Shown here: piece by piece, positions 22,441 to 33,563 of the stretch
How the letters are laid out: every line of letters begins with the position of its first letter
How positions within the stretch are numbered: the stretch's first letter is position 1
Assembly: GCA_036346275.1 (NCBI GenBank)
Contig: CM070725.1
Coordinates: 45,694,104 to 45,758,103, forward strand
Reading direction: 5' to 3'
From: Otatea glauca
Taxonomy: Eukaryota > Streptophyta > Magnoliopsida > Poales > Poaceae
DNA length: 64,000 bases
Made by a program: the position numbers and the translations under genes
Notes under the pieces: model-generated
Seen by the model: only the letters and a program-made list of their open reading frames with translations
What the model was told of the DNA's origin: nothing
Database searches by the model: none

Positions 22441-23826
22441 ATGCCGGCGTTCGCCGCCGCCATCCTGTGCCGCCTCCGAGGCCGTCTCGGCCTCGGCCTC
22501 GGCACCCGCAGCCTCGCCACGCTCCCCGACCCCGCGGCAGGCACCGTGCATCCCCAGCACCCGACCTCCAAGGATGCCTACTTCGCGGCGGTCCACCACC
22601 TCTCCACGGTCGTGCGGCGCGACTTCTACCTGGAGCGCACCCTGAACCGCCTCCGCCTCCCGTCCCCCTTCCCGCCGGACCTCGCGCTCCGGGTCATCCG
22701 CTCCGCCGCGCCCGCCGAGCCCCTCCACGCCGCGCGCTTCCTCTCCTGGCTCCGCGCAAAGCCATCCTTCTCCCCCTCCGCGGAACACTTCGACGCGCTG
22801 CTCCTCCCGCTCGCGCGCGCCCGCCTCTTCTCCCACCTCTGGTCCCTCGCCTCCGACATGCGCGCGCTCGGTCTCCCCCTCTCGCCCTCCACCTTCTCCG
22901 CCGTCATCTCGTCCTACGGCCACTCCCGCCTCCCCGACCAGGCTGTCGAGGTGTTCAACCGCCTCCCCCGCTTCGGCTGCCCGCAGACCACCCAGGTTTA
23001 CAACGCCCTCCTCGACGCGCTCTGCGCCAATGGCAACTTCGCCGGCGCCTACAAGCTGCTTCGCCGCATGGCCCGCAAGGGCGTGGTCCCCGACCGCGCC
23101 ACTTTCAGCTCCCTCGTCGACGCATGGTGCGCCGCAGGGAAGCTCCGGGAGGCGCAGGCGTTCCTCGACGACATGGCGAGCCGCGGATTCCGCCCGCCGG
23201 TGCGCGGCCGGGACCTCCTCGTCGACGGTCTAGTCCGCGCTGGGCGTTTGGAGGAGGCCAAGGCCTTCGCCCTCCGCATGACCAAGGAGGGCGTCCTTCC
23301 CGACGTGGCCACATTCAACTCGCTCGCCGAGGCGCTTTGCAATGCTGGTGATGTGGAGTTCGCGGTGGCGCTTCTTGCCGATGCTTCCAGTCGTGGCCTG
23401 TGCCCGGACATCTCAACGTACAAGGTGATGCTGCCAGCTGTGGCCAAGGCTGGCCGAATTGAGGAGGCATTCCGATTGTTCTATGCGGCTCTTGAGGATG
23501 GCCACCGGCCGTTCCCAAGTCTCTATGCATCGATCATCAAGGCGCTCTGTAAGGCAGGTCGCTTCGCTGATGCTTTCGCCTTTTTTGGTGATATGAAGTC
23601 GAAGGGGCACCCGCCAAATCGGCCTGTGTATGTGATGCTTGTCAAAATGTGTGTGAGGGGTGGTCGGTTCGTGGAGGCTGCGAACTACCTTGTTGAGATG
23701 AGTGAGGCTGGATTCACTCCACGGGCGCCAACCTTTAATGTTGTAGTTGATGGGCTGCGGCATTGTGGGAAACACGACCTAGCCCGGAGGATGGAGCAGC
23801 TTGAGATGTCGCTGAAAGGAAATTGA
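22441..23826 (+). CDS. P-class pentatricopeptide repeat (PPR) protein, 461 residues
   Basis: PPR proteins bind organellar RNA one base per repeat and act in RNA stability, splicing or translation. The frame is intronless. The start at 22441 is preferred over an upstream start at 22363 because it follows the site II leader and gives an Arg/Ala-rich N-terminus (MPAFAAAILCRLRGRLG) typical of a mitochondrial or plastid transit peptide. From about residue 125 there are roughly nine 35-residue repeats. Clear ones begin TTQVYNALLDALCANG, DRATFSSLVDAWCAAG, DVATFNSLAEALCNAG, SLYASIIKALCKAG and RAPTFNVVVDGLRHCG. No E or DYW domain follows, so it is P-class. GC content falls from the 5' to the 3' end, as is usual in grass genes. 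The RNA target cannot be told. Confidence 0.93.
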   Translation: MPAFAAAILCRLRGRLGLGLGTRSLATLPDPAAGTVHPQHPTSKDAYFAAVHHLSTVVRRDFYLERTLNRLRLPSPFPPDLALRVIRSAAPAEPLHAARFLSWLRAKPSFSPSAEHFDALLLPLARARLFSHLWSLASDMRALGLPLSPSTFSAVISSYGHSRLPDQAVEVFNRLPRFGCPQTTQVYNALLDALCANGNFAGAYKLLRRMARKGVVPDRATFSSLVDAWCAAGKLREAQAFLDDMASRGFRPPVRGRDLLVDGLVRAGRLEEAKAFALRMTKEGVLPDVATFNSLAEALCNAGDVEFAVALLADASSRGLCPDISTYKVMLPAVAKAGRIEEAFRLFYAALEDGHRPFPSLYASIIKALCKAGRFADAFAFFGDMKSKGHPPNRPVYVMLVKMCVRGGRFVEAANYLVEMSEAGFTPRAPTFNVVVDGLRHCGKHDLARRMEQLEMSLKGN

Positions 23827-23973
23827 ATGGTACAGGAGGCATATGCAATTTTCTTGTCCGGTTTAAGCCTTGCGAATTGCATGGCAGTACTTCTGGATTT
23901 TCAGGTAGGATTGGACACTTACATTCCTAAGATCGAAGGTTTGTGGATCTTTTGACTTTGATTGGGTGTCATT

Positions 23974-24019
23974 CCTAGCCTACCTCAACTTAAAAGGCTT
24001 GGATGTTGTTGTTGTTGTA
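23974..24019 (+). mobile_element. 3' tail of an Au-like SINE (degenerate)
   Basis: The text 'cctagcctacctcaactt', then 'aaaaggctt' and a run of 'gttgttgttgttgta' resembles the conserved 3' end of plant Au SINEs, which ends in a (TTG)n tail. The middle 'gtttggga' part is missing. The tRNA-like 5' half was not found, so this is only a fragment in the PPR 3' flank. Confidence 0.5.
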
Positions 24020-27000
24020 TTGGGCACTTACATTATCTTCTAATTGTACTTCTTGCCATAAGCCAGTGCTACGCCGTTGGACTATTCTAATATGCCTGTT
24101 TAGCAATTTTATTTGTTTTGGAATGTCAAAGGGGAAATAGTAATGATCAGTGACTAAGATTGTCAATAGTTTTAGCTAATGCGCTCAGAGTTGTGCAGTT
24201 AAGGTTGACAATATAAATAACGGTGGAGTATGCAGTAAGTTGTGAGGAATGTAATTTTTGTGGTTTTGTAGATTGTATTTTTTTTAAAAAATATTCACGG
24301 TCCCATGGGTATTCGGCCGTGTGGAGCAAGCGCCTTTGGTGTTCAATTGAAAACCAACTTTTTGCTCCTTGAAAATCCATGTAAGATAAACCTGGGAGCC
24401 AAGTCACCTTCCTTGTATGATTTGAGAGCCCACTTTATTGCGTTGAACTTGAAACCCCTGATGCTTTTTTACCTACAGGTTGTCATGACTCAATGTTCAC
24501 ACTTGGCTGATCATATAGGTTGAGTCTTCAAGAATTTTGTTTCTACAAGAATCTTACTTTCAGCAAGAATTATCAAGCCACCACTTCTGATACACTAAAA
24601 GGGCAGAATCAGCTGTTCTGCATATATAAGAAAAACAGAAATTGAGTTGACAATCTAGACAGAAAGCGACAGCAGTGGACCAGTGGTCGCATTATTAAGG
24701 TAGACGTGGAGAAGGATGGTGTGATGCTAATTCTGTTTTAGCAGTATCTTTGCAGCTTGAGTAGATTAGATTGCACATTTTAGAAGTAGTGCTCACTGCT
24801 GACAGTGTCTGCTGAAACTTTAAAGCAAAACATTTATCTTTGTAAGGCTAAGGCACATGTGTTGTCTTCTGGTCAAACGAACGGCATTTGTCAGGGAAAA
24901 TAGGAAGAATTTTAATGAAGGGAAAACTTGTTTACATTTGATATATATTTTTTTTGTCTTGTCTACATTACTTTCATACTCTGAGCTTGGGAAGTCTTCA
25001 AATTTTGTGATTAATAGTTCTTCACCTTTTTGTACAGTGAACATTCACAAAGCGACACCAAAGGAAGTTAGCAGTTTAAAGTATTCAAATCAAAATACAA
25101 TGGAAGTGTTAGGTGATCATCCACAGCACCAGCACTCTTCTTTGAGATTGAACATGTGAGATTGCCCCCTGTGAACCAAAGTGCTGCATGAAAAATGATG
25201 GTTACTCTTTTAAACTAGCTACAAAGTTTGTGCTGTTTTTCCATAGCTCCCAGTTGTTGCTTTATGATTTTTGTTTCTCTGAACAGTCTTTCAGCTTGGC
25301 CTTGGTGAGCATCGAAATATTCGATTCTTCTCCAGTTGGTGCCTTGGATTCCAGCTACCACAGCTTTGCTTCCACCATGCAGAATTGGATTCTGTTGGAC
25401 TTACCTTAAGGTGTTCTAAGCTAACCTACAGCAAGATAACGAGAACAATCTTCTGACAAAAAATCGTCACAGTGCATCCAATAGGATCAAGACTGAATGA
25501 ATGTATGTTTTTGAATGTCATGTGGCTAAAGCAGCCAGGTGTGTGGTGGTTGTATGCTTACAAGCTGATCACAGGCCACTGTCTCCTGAACATATCATGT
25601 GAGGGATTTCCCCATGTTTTGGGTGCTCATGTAAGACTGAAGGGAAAAGTTGCATTATGTTGGCCTGCCTGCTTTCTGTTTGGCTATCTGGAATCTCACA
25701 ATCAGAGCTTGTTTCGAAAGAACTGCTAAAAAACTCTTGTGATGTCATGTTTGAGCTACTAACACATTGGGCAAGGCTGCAAAAGGAGGAAATGAAAGTA
25801 TGCTTTGAAGATTGGAGCTCAGCTACTACGTAAGACAGCGCTGGAGAGTGAAAATGCCTGCGGTAATGCTGAAGAGTGACAACATTGTCATGTCTTTCAT
25901 AGACTTTGTTATGTTAGATAGTTTATTTTATTGTAAAATTCCTGTGGTAATGCTAATGTTGTAATGAAGTAATGTAGTTCTTCAATTTCCAGTGATGGAA
26001 ATAGTTGAGAAATTCATTTTTCCAAAATAAAAGGCTCGTTCTGTTAAGTAATTGCTATTCTGGCCCTTTGGTCTTTTTTTTCTTTTTCTTTTTTTTTTGC
26101 AAAAATAGTGTCCTCTCAATTTTTTTTTATAAAACTAGCTTTCTACCCATAGTGCAAGGTGCCTTCCGTGTTCCCGTAGTGCAGAAGGACCTCTCGTGCA
26201 AGGACCTCTCGTGCAACCTCTCCGCGGCACGGCCGCTCCGTGTGTTGCCGTGCATTCGCTCGTACCACGCATTGGCTTTGCGGCACCGTCTGCTTTCGCA
26301 CCACCCGAGTGCAGCAGTCGCCTGTTGCCGCGCTCGCTCCTCCTGTGCCCTGGTTCCGTGGCATGCCGGGCTTCCGTGCTCTGGTTGTGCGGTAGGCGAC
26401 AGTGGCGCCTGCCGTATCCACCGTGATGAAAGAGGGGGTTAAATTTGTAATTTTACGAAGGCTAAATTTGCAAATTTTGCTCAAAGAGAACTACTTGTAA
26501 AAAAAAAATGAAGAGGCTAAAATAGTGATCATTTCTCGATCCGAGGACTGAATAGCCGAGATCTCAAAATCACTTAACCCGTTAACCGTCCATACAGCAT
26601 AGAAAGCTTCACTTTGGAGGTGTTTTACACATTGTGATCCATCAGACCATCACAAACTCACAACTAAACCGTGACCACATTTATTGCTCTGCTTGTTGCA
26701 CAGTTTTGTTTTCAATAGACATGAATATCCTGCGGGTTACCCTGTCAATTTGTATTTTACGTATGCCAAGCACCATGGGTTCTGACATGTCAATACTGTA
26801 GATTGATTTACATATGGCAAGCACTATGGGTGTGGCCGTGTGGGTTCTGAGCTTCGGATTCCCAGTGCGAGCAGACATATTGCACAAGAGATATGTATGT
26901 CAACCCGCTATTATCACTTTGTTTATCGATGCTATGCGTCATAATCAACTAAAAGAATTAACAACAGGAGGAGCTGGGAAGCTGAGGGAATTGATAGGGG

Positions 27001-28422
27001 TGTAAATGCTATAGTTTTTCAAACATAGAGTAACAACTGATAAATGATAATAACAATTGCGGGTGTGTTTTCAATTATTTTTACACTACCCATACAATTT
27101 TTTTAGCTATTATTGTAGTCTCGAGTTTATGTGGCTAAACCAGAGAGGAAGAAATTAGTATTGATTGCAAATAGGAGTGGTACACATGGATGTACGTGTA
27201 CATTGTGTGCTCTGAGATTCGTGCTGGCAAGTGGTGCACAATTTATACATGTATTGTGTACAATCCATACACCATATAATATCTTCCCTGTGCTCTCTCC
27301 TTATCTCCCTATCTCTCACTCTCATCTCTCTCCCTGCTCCTTCGTTGGCAAGCAACGACGTTGAACCAATGGCCGTCGAACGAGGCAGCGGCGCAGGTGG
27401 AGCTGGAGGAGGCAGCGTGGTTACCATGGTCGGAGCAGCAAAGGATGACAAACCTGGAAGTCCCATGGCCGGGATAGTCGAATCCATAGGCCCCCCGTGG
27501 CTGGGATGACTGGATCTAGCGATACCATGGCTGAGGGACAGCTAGGTTCCCTCACCCTTGTTTCATCCATGACGGGATCCATAGGATCTATTCGCATCTT
27601 GTTCATCGGATCTGGTTTTATCATCTTTGCTAGTCTTTTGTTGTTGTCTGCATTTCGTATACTATCCATAATAGGATCCACTAGATATGTTCCTCGTCTC
27701 GTCCATTGGCAACGTTGTCTGCTAGATCTAGTCTCAATCTTTATCATCGTCTACGTCTTTAATAGCCCTCCGAGTCCTCGACCTAGCCTCCACTTTCTTC
27801 GACTGTCCCACAGCCATGTCACCATCCTCCACGATCGCATTCTCCTCAATCGCCTCTATTAGATACCATCTATGTTTTTTTTACATGTCGCAAAAACAAA
27901 AATATATTAATTTTTTTTGGAATTAGCGAAAGATAAAGAACCGGAAATGGATGGATTTTTTTTTTGTAATTTCTTGAAGATGGAAAACCGAGAATGAATG
28001 CTATGATGCTAACTCTATTGAAACATGGAAATTTGAATGTCCATCCAATCTTCAAATGATTGAAATTTCCTCTTGACTCATGATTCATGAAAGAGAGAGA
28101 TGGAGTGTATTTGCCTGGTCAAGATACATGAAATTTTTTCTATACTTGGATAGCGAGGATGGTACACGTACATGGATGTACATGTGGTTTCGATTGTCTA
28201 TAAATGATAGGATTATTTGTATAGATACGTATGATCTCGATGCTAATTACAGACATGAAAAGCTAACGTTGGTTTATCACATGATCCCATCGCATCTAGA
28301 AGCATCTTCGCCGTTCATTTCCTGTCTTTTTAATTTTCCTCGGAACACTCTAGAAGCCCACTTGATTCTCTCACATCCGCCCTTTAAACCCTCCTCCCGT
28401 CCCATCCCCTTGCTCCTCTCTC

Positions 28423-28503
28423 GAACCTTCCAAAGTCCAAACCCTAGGGAGCTCGGCTCGATCCCTCTCGAAACCCTAGCCGCAGATCTCGCCCGCTTCA
28501 ACC
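28423..28503 (+). promoter_or_regulatory. FKBP gene proximal leader with telo-boxes and an HSE-like half-site pair
   Basis: Two AAACCCTAG motifs lie at about 28439-28447 and 28471-28479. GAACCTTC at 28423-28430 fits the nGAAnnTTCn core of a heat-shock element. Plant FKBP62/FKBP77 genes are known to be heat-responsive in some species, so the match is suggestive, but a single core is weak evidence. The start codon context ACCATGG is favourable. Confidence 0.35.
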
Positions 28504-31500
28504 ATGGACGAGGACTTCGACATCCCGGAGGCCGGCGGCGACGACATGATGATGGGGGACGACGGGATGGGCGACTTCGGCGGCGACGACGGGCCGGTGG
28601 TGGAAGTGGGCGAGGAGAAGGAGGTCGGGAAGCAGGGGCTCAAGAAGAAGCTGCTCAAGGAAGGCGAGGGGTGGGAGACCCCCGAGGTCGGCGACGAGGT
28701 CGAAGGTATCCGTGCTCCTGCCTCCTCAAATCCGTATATAGCGATGCGTTTCGGTTTGACCCGGTTCACGCCTTGCTTTTGGTTTTGATGGCTCGTTGTC
28801 GGATGCGGAGTTATTGGTGGATTTAGGAGAAATTTCTAGTTCAGTTCTCTTATGGCGGCTATTTTCAGTTCGAATTGCTTCTGGGACATTAGGAATCAGG
28901 ATAGTTCGGTGTTGCTACTCTATTTCAACATTGTGAATTTCTATGGGTACCGTTATTCTTTTCTTTTTCTTTTTGTTGGTGATGCCACGGTGATGCTTTA
29001 CTGATGAGAACAGGATAGAAGTTATAATGTCGCTTCTGCTCTGTGATTTATTGGGTTTTTAGGGGAATTTGTTGTGCCATGCTGGGTTCTGGTGATTATA
29101 GATCGCTTCATCTTGTTGTGGAAGAATGCAGATTAGATCTGGTAAATTTGCGCTTACATGCCTTTGTGTTGACGTTTCAGTGCATTACACGGGTACGCTT
29201 CTTGATGGAACAAAGTTTGATTCGAGCCGTGATCGTGGGACACCCTTCAAGTTCAAGCTGGGACAAGGTGCGTTTCTTTCTCTTGTCATGTTCCTTGTTT
29301 CTGTGTCCGCATTTTAGATACAGATGTCCAATAAATGATGTTATTATGATCAGAGCTCCACATACTGTTTTCTGCTAAATTCTGGACATGGTTCCAGTTA
29401 ACTTACTTTGTATTCCATTGTATAGTGTTTCGAAATATTGCTGTTCATAAAATCTTCTATGCCTTATATTCTTCTCAAATTGAAATGATTCTAACAAAAC
29501 ATCCCATGGTTTTGGTTGGCACAATAGATACCAGTTGAGTCCGGGATTTCCGGTAACCGGTAGGTTGCCTCTGGGAAATGAACCTTAATGGTGTCCAAAC
29601 CTGGATCCTGTTAACGCTCCTGTGGGCTGATATCTCTTTAGACTCGGGTCTGCTTAATTGTACCGCTCCACAGGAGCATTTTAACTTGTTGTGATGGTGT
29701 TGTCAGTTGTCACCATTCAGTGGAGCAAGTTGTTGGTTAGCCATAGATTCATGTAGCTCCACCACTTCTCGATTTTGTTTGGGGTAGAATCAACCGTAGT
29801 GGTTGTGAAAATGGCTGATGATTGTGCAAATGCAAGTTTGGATATAATAATGTTTCATTCGCATTTCAGTCTCGCCTGTCATTTGAAAAGTTACACATCT
29901 GTTTTATGTTTCTTGATGGTGGTACTGCACGTTCTAGTGTCTGTTCAATGCTCAGTGACTATTCTGTCAACTTTTTCCAGGTCAAGTAATAAAGGGTTGG
30001 GATCAAGGCATCAAGACCATGAAGAAAGGGGAAAATGCTGTTTTCACCATTCCTCCTGATTTGGCTTACGGTGATTCTGGTTCACCTCCAACTATTCCGC
30101 CCAATGCCACACTGCAGTTCGATGTTGAGCTGCTTTCTTGGACCAGTGTCAAGGACATTTGCAAAGATGGTGGTATATTCAAGAAGATACTGAAGGAGGG
30201 AGAAAAATGGGAGAACCCAAAAGATCCCGATGAAGTATTTGGTAATTTTTGCTGATTGAAACAGCTTCCTATCATATGAATCGCCCTTGTTATTTGTGTA
30301 GCTGACTCTTTGCATTGATCTAGTGAAATATGAGGCTCGGCTTGAGGATGGTACTGTTGTATCAAAGTCAGACGGGGTTGAGTTTACCGTTAAAGATGGT
30401 GATTCTCTCCCCCACTCTCCCTCTGTACATGTCCTGTTGTTGAGCTCAATGAACTGCTTACTAACAAATGAAAATATGTTGTCAGGGTACTTCTGTCCTG
30501 CTCTTCCCAAAGCTGTCAAAACTATGAAAAAAACAGAGAAGGTTCTCCTTACGGTTAAGCCAGAATGTAGGTTTCTTTGATTTCAGTCCCGCTTTTGCTT
30601 GGCTCTTCTCTTTGTTTTCTTGACAAAGATGACAAGTTTTTGAGCGTTGCAATGGCAGATGGATTTGGTGAGAAGGGTAGACCAGCAACTGGTGAGGAAG
30701 GTGCTGTACCACCAAATGCCACTCTTCTTGTTGACCTTGAGTTGGTTTCATGGAAGACTGTTACAGAAATAGGGGATGATAAGAAAATCCTAAAGAAAGT
30801 TCTTAAAGAGGGCGAAGGGTATGAGCGTCCCAATGAGGGTGCAGTTGTTAAAGGTATGCTACACCATGATAGTTATTGTTCTAACTTCTGTGTATATTCC
30901 TACAAGTCACTGCTATCTGATTAATGAACTACCTGCTTGTAGTGGGTAATAACCAAATTATATTTTACTGTTGACAGTCAAAATAACTGGAAAACTTCAA
31001 GATGGCATAGTATTTTTTAAGAAGGGGCATGATGAAGAGCCATTTGAATTTAAGACCGATGAAGGTGCCTTTTCTCTTTCCTCTGTCTATGTATGTTTCG
31101 TTTAAAATAGTAATGCACTGAACTTAACTCGATGACACAGTTAGAATGACATGTTCCTTTTGGTCCATATTTTGTCTCCAGAGGAGGTTATTGATGGTCT
31201 TGATCGTGCTGTGCTAAACATGAAGAAGGGCGAGGTTGCCCTTGTAACAATTCCTCCCGAATATGCATTTGGTTCTACCGAGTCGAACCAGGATCTCGCT
31301 GTAGTCCCACCTAACAGCACTGTGATTTATGAAATTGAGCTTGTATCATTTGTAAAGGTGTGCTTCTCTTCAAGGAATATCCTTGTGTGCTTTTCTGATC
31401 CAATATCCTGAGCGTAGTCTAAAGAACGAGCAATTTTTCTTGACACACAGGACAAGGAGTCATGGGACTTGAACAATGCGGAGAAGATTGAGGCTGCTGG

Positions 31501-32428
31501 TACAAAGAAAGAAGAGGGGAATGCATTGTTCAAATTGGGCAAATATGCCAAAGCTTCTAAGCGCTATGAGAAGGTCAGACATTTTCCTTTTGTTTCACAA
31601 CTGTAAATATCGCTATGCTGTTATTAAGGTTTGCTTCATTTTCCTACTGTGACTGATTGACCGATGAGAAATATATTTAATCTCAGGCTGAGAAGTATAT
31701 TGAGCATGATACTTCATTTGGTGAAGATGAGAAGAAGCAATCCAAGCAACTGAAGATCACCTGCAACTTGAACAATGCTGCTTGCAAGCTGAAGCTGAAA
31801 GACTACAAGCAAGCTGAGAAGCTTTGCACCAAGGTACCAACATCTATTCCTGCAAAGACCTGTTTGGTATCTCGCATTCTTAGTAAACAAAAGGTGACAT
31901 TGGGGGTGTTTGTTGCCAGGTTCTGGAACTAGACAGCCAAAATGTCAAGGCTTTATACAGGAGGACCCAAGCTTACATTCAGCTTGCAGATCTAGAGTTA
32001 GCAGAGGTCGATATAAAGAAGGCATTGGAAATCGATCCTGATAACAGGCAAGCTTCACAAATCGATCCTTGAATCTATTCACTCAAACAGTAGCTTCAAT
32101 TTGATATTGACAATGTTACAGAGCTTCCATTTGATATTGCCAATTTTGCTGCTATTCTCAGGGACGTGAAATTGACGTACAAGACTCTAAAGGAGAAGGT
32201 TAAGGAGTACAACAAGAAGGATGCCAAATTCTACAGCAATATGTTTGCTAAGATGTCCAAGCAGCCAGCAGAAGACAGCGTAAGCATCTCTTCATCTTTC
32301 GCCGCGAACCCACAACTTCATTTTTCGGAATGACTGGTATCGATCTAATTCAATCATCTCCTGAATCACAGAAAGCTGGAAATGGGGCTGCATCGAAGCA
32401 AGGATCGGAACCAGTCAGTGCTGCCTAA
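28504..32428 (+). CDS. FKBP62: FKBP62/ROF1-type peptidyl-prolyl isomerase, three FKBP domains plus TPR, 578 residues
   Basis: Exons: 28504-28705, 29181-29267, 29981-30241, 30324-30398, 30486-30566, 30659-30853, 30978-31064, 31182-31357, 31451-31573, 31687-31833, 31920-32047, 32162-32279, 32372-32428. Phases agree and the total is 579 codons with the stop. After an acidic Met/Gly/Asp-rich N-terminus, FKBP domain 1 (about residues 46-152) keeps active-site text (VHYTGTLLDG, VIKGWDQGIK, DLAYGDSG). Domains 2 (about 164-275) and 3 (about 281-388) are diverged and probably have low activity. Three TPRs (about 400-520) include KEEGNALFK, CNLNNAACKLK and KALYRRTQAY, the carboxylate-clamp set that binds the C-terminus of HSP90. 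The tail (FYSNMFAKMSKQ) fits the calmodulin-binding region. The protein is a cytosolic/nuclear HSP90 co-chaperone linked to heat tolerance. Intron 11 has a GC donor. Confidence 0.95.
29616..29677 (+). repeat. 10 bp inverted repeat in FKBP intron 2
   Basis: GCTCCTGTGG (29616-29625) is repeated as its exact reverse complement CCACAGGAGC (29668-29677), with a 42-base spacer. It may be a remnant of a small inverted-repeat element or an RNA hairpin in the intron. No function is known. Confidence 0.6.
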
Positions 32429-32896
32429 GGACTCGCCTGTTGCTACATCTCTTTGCTTTTGTGGGCTGGCAAATCTTTAATCTTAGTGGTGCACACAGAC
32501 GCTTGGAGTTGCAAAAACCGTGATGAGAGACGTTACTTCTGAAGTTGTCAGGCGATAATTTTTCTTCTTGAGATGATTGCGTATTTGAACCTCCCTTTGT
32601 TATAGAATGTGCTTTATGGGTAAGAGCTAGTTTCTCGCCAATGAAATCTATGTTGTGCTTATGCTGTGACAACGATGCGCTGCATGCCTCCGTGTCCTGC
32701 AAGCCCAGTCAGGCTGAGGCTCGCCGCACGTCAACGATCCCAACGTGGCCCTGCTCCTGCTGGAGCGTGCCGGCTCTCCTGGGTAGGGCTGCAACGCTGG
32801 GCGCTGTATCTGTATGCTGCTTGTCCAGTACCCATTCCGAAAGGATACAGGTAAACTAAACCATGATGCGAACGAGATGACGACGTGTGCACTGGT
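32429..32896. other. FKBP 3' UTR and short intergenic sequence
   Basis: The sequence after the FKBP stop is T-rich for about 200 bp, as expected for a 3' UTR. No further gene is seen before the MITE at 32897. The small frames at 32641-32859 and 32666-32854 show no domain. Confidence 0.5.
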
Positions 32897-33266
32897 CAGG
32901 GTTTATATTATCGTTTTGACCTGGAAAATCCTCCCATGGTCGGTACCGATTTTCGTCGAAAATCGAATGGTTTCGAAATCAAATTTTTGGATTTTTTTTA
33001 AAAATTCGAGTTTAACCGATAATCAGCGATTTTCATCGATAATCGATAATCGACAGACAGTTGTATTTTTCTTGCGATCGATTTTTAGTGATTTTTATCG
33101 ATAATCGCTCGATTTTTCACCGATTTTCGACAGGTTTACGGAACAAAATTTTTTTCGACTTTTTTTTTGAATTGATCGGTTTATCGAGTGGTTTTAGAAA
33201 TCGAACCGTGGCGATACGGGCGAAAATCGCGAAAAGGTCCATTTTTCGTTGATAATGTGAACCCTG
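32897..33266. mobile_element. hAT-type MITE copy 2 (TIR CAGGGTT, 8 bp TSD)
   Basis: The left terminus CAGGGTTTATATTATCG is matched by the inverted right terminus CAGGGTTCACATTATCA. The flanking octamers GCACTGGT (32889-32896) and GCACTGGC (33267-33274) agree at seven of eight positions. The interior is full of 'cgattttcgtcg' and 'gataatcg' motifs and has no coding capacity. It lies between the convergent FKBP and repeat-protein genes. Confidence 0.85.
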
Positions 33267-33563
33267 GCACTGGCTTATGCTAATGCAATGATAACTCAAG
33301 TGATAACTGAGAAGGCATCAAAATCGCACTTGTTGAGTGTGAAGTCTGACATCAATGCAAGTACACAACATTAGAAGATCACAGAGCAAGGACTATTCAC
33401 CAACTTTGACAGCTTTAGTTACAGAGAAAAAGTGCAGAGTAGTAGACGAACAGCATGCAAGCAAAGGCAAGTCCCTAACCCAAGTAGCGAGTGGGGAACG
33501 AGATTGACAAAACAAGACAAGTATATGACATACTAGAAGACCCTGAGCTGAGAAAGAGCATCA

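Larger units (their letters stand above)
23827..28503. other. Intergenic region between the PPR and FKBP genes
   Basis: The first several hundred bases probably include the PPR 3' UTR. An Au-SINE-like tail is present at 23974-24019. From about 24300 to 26000 the sequence is of ordinary composition but has no recognisable frame. A GC-rich stretch at 26150-26420 repeats 'gtgcaaggacctctc'. The segment 27130-28200 has palindromic 'gtacacatggatgtacgtgtac'-type motifs near both ends. The open frames of 80-145 residues here show no known domain. Confidence 0.5.

Noticed and set aside
22467..23351. 294-residue plus-strand frame overlapping the PPR gene
   Set aside because: It is an Arg/Pro-rich shadow caused by very high GC at third codon positions; the PPR frame has the repeat motifs.
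27130..28200. DNA transposon suspected from 'gtacacatggatgtacgtgtac' motifs at both ends
   Set aside because: The motifs are self-palindromic and similar, but no target duplication or consistent termini were found.
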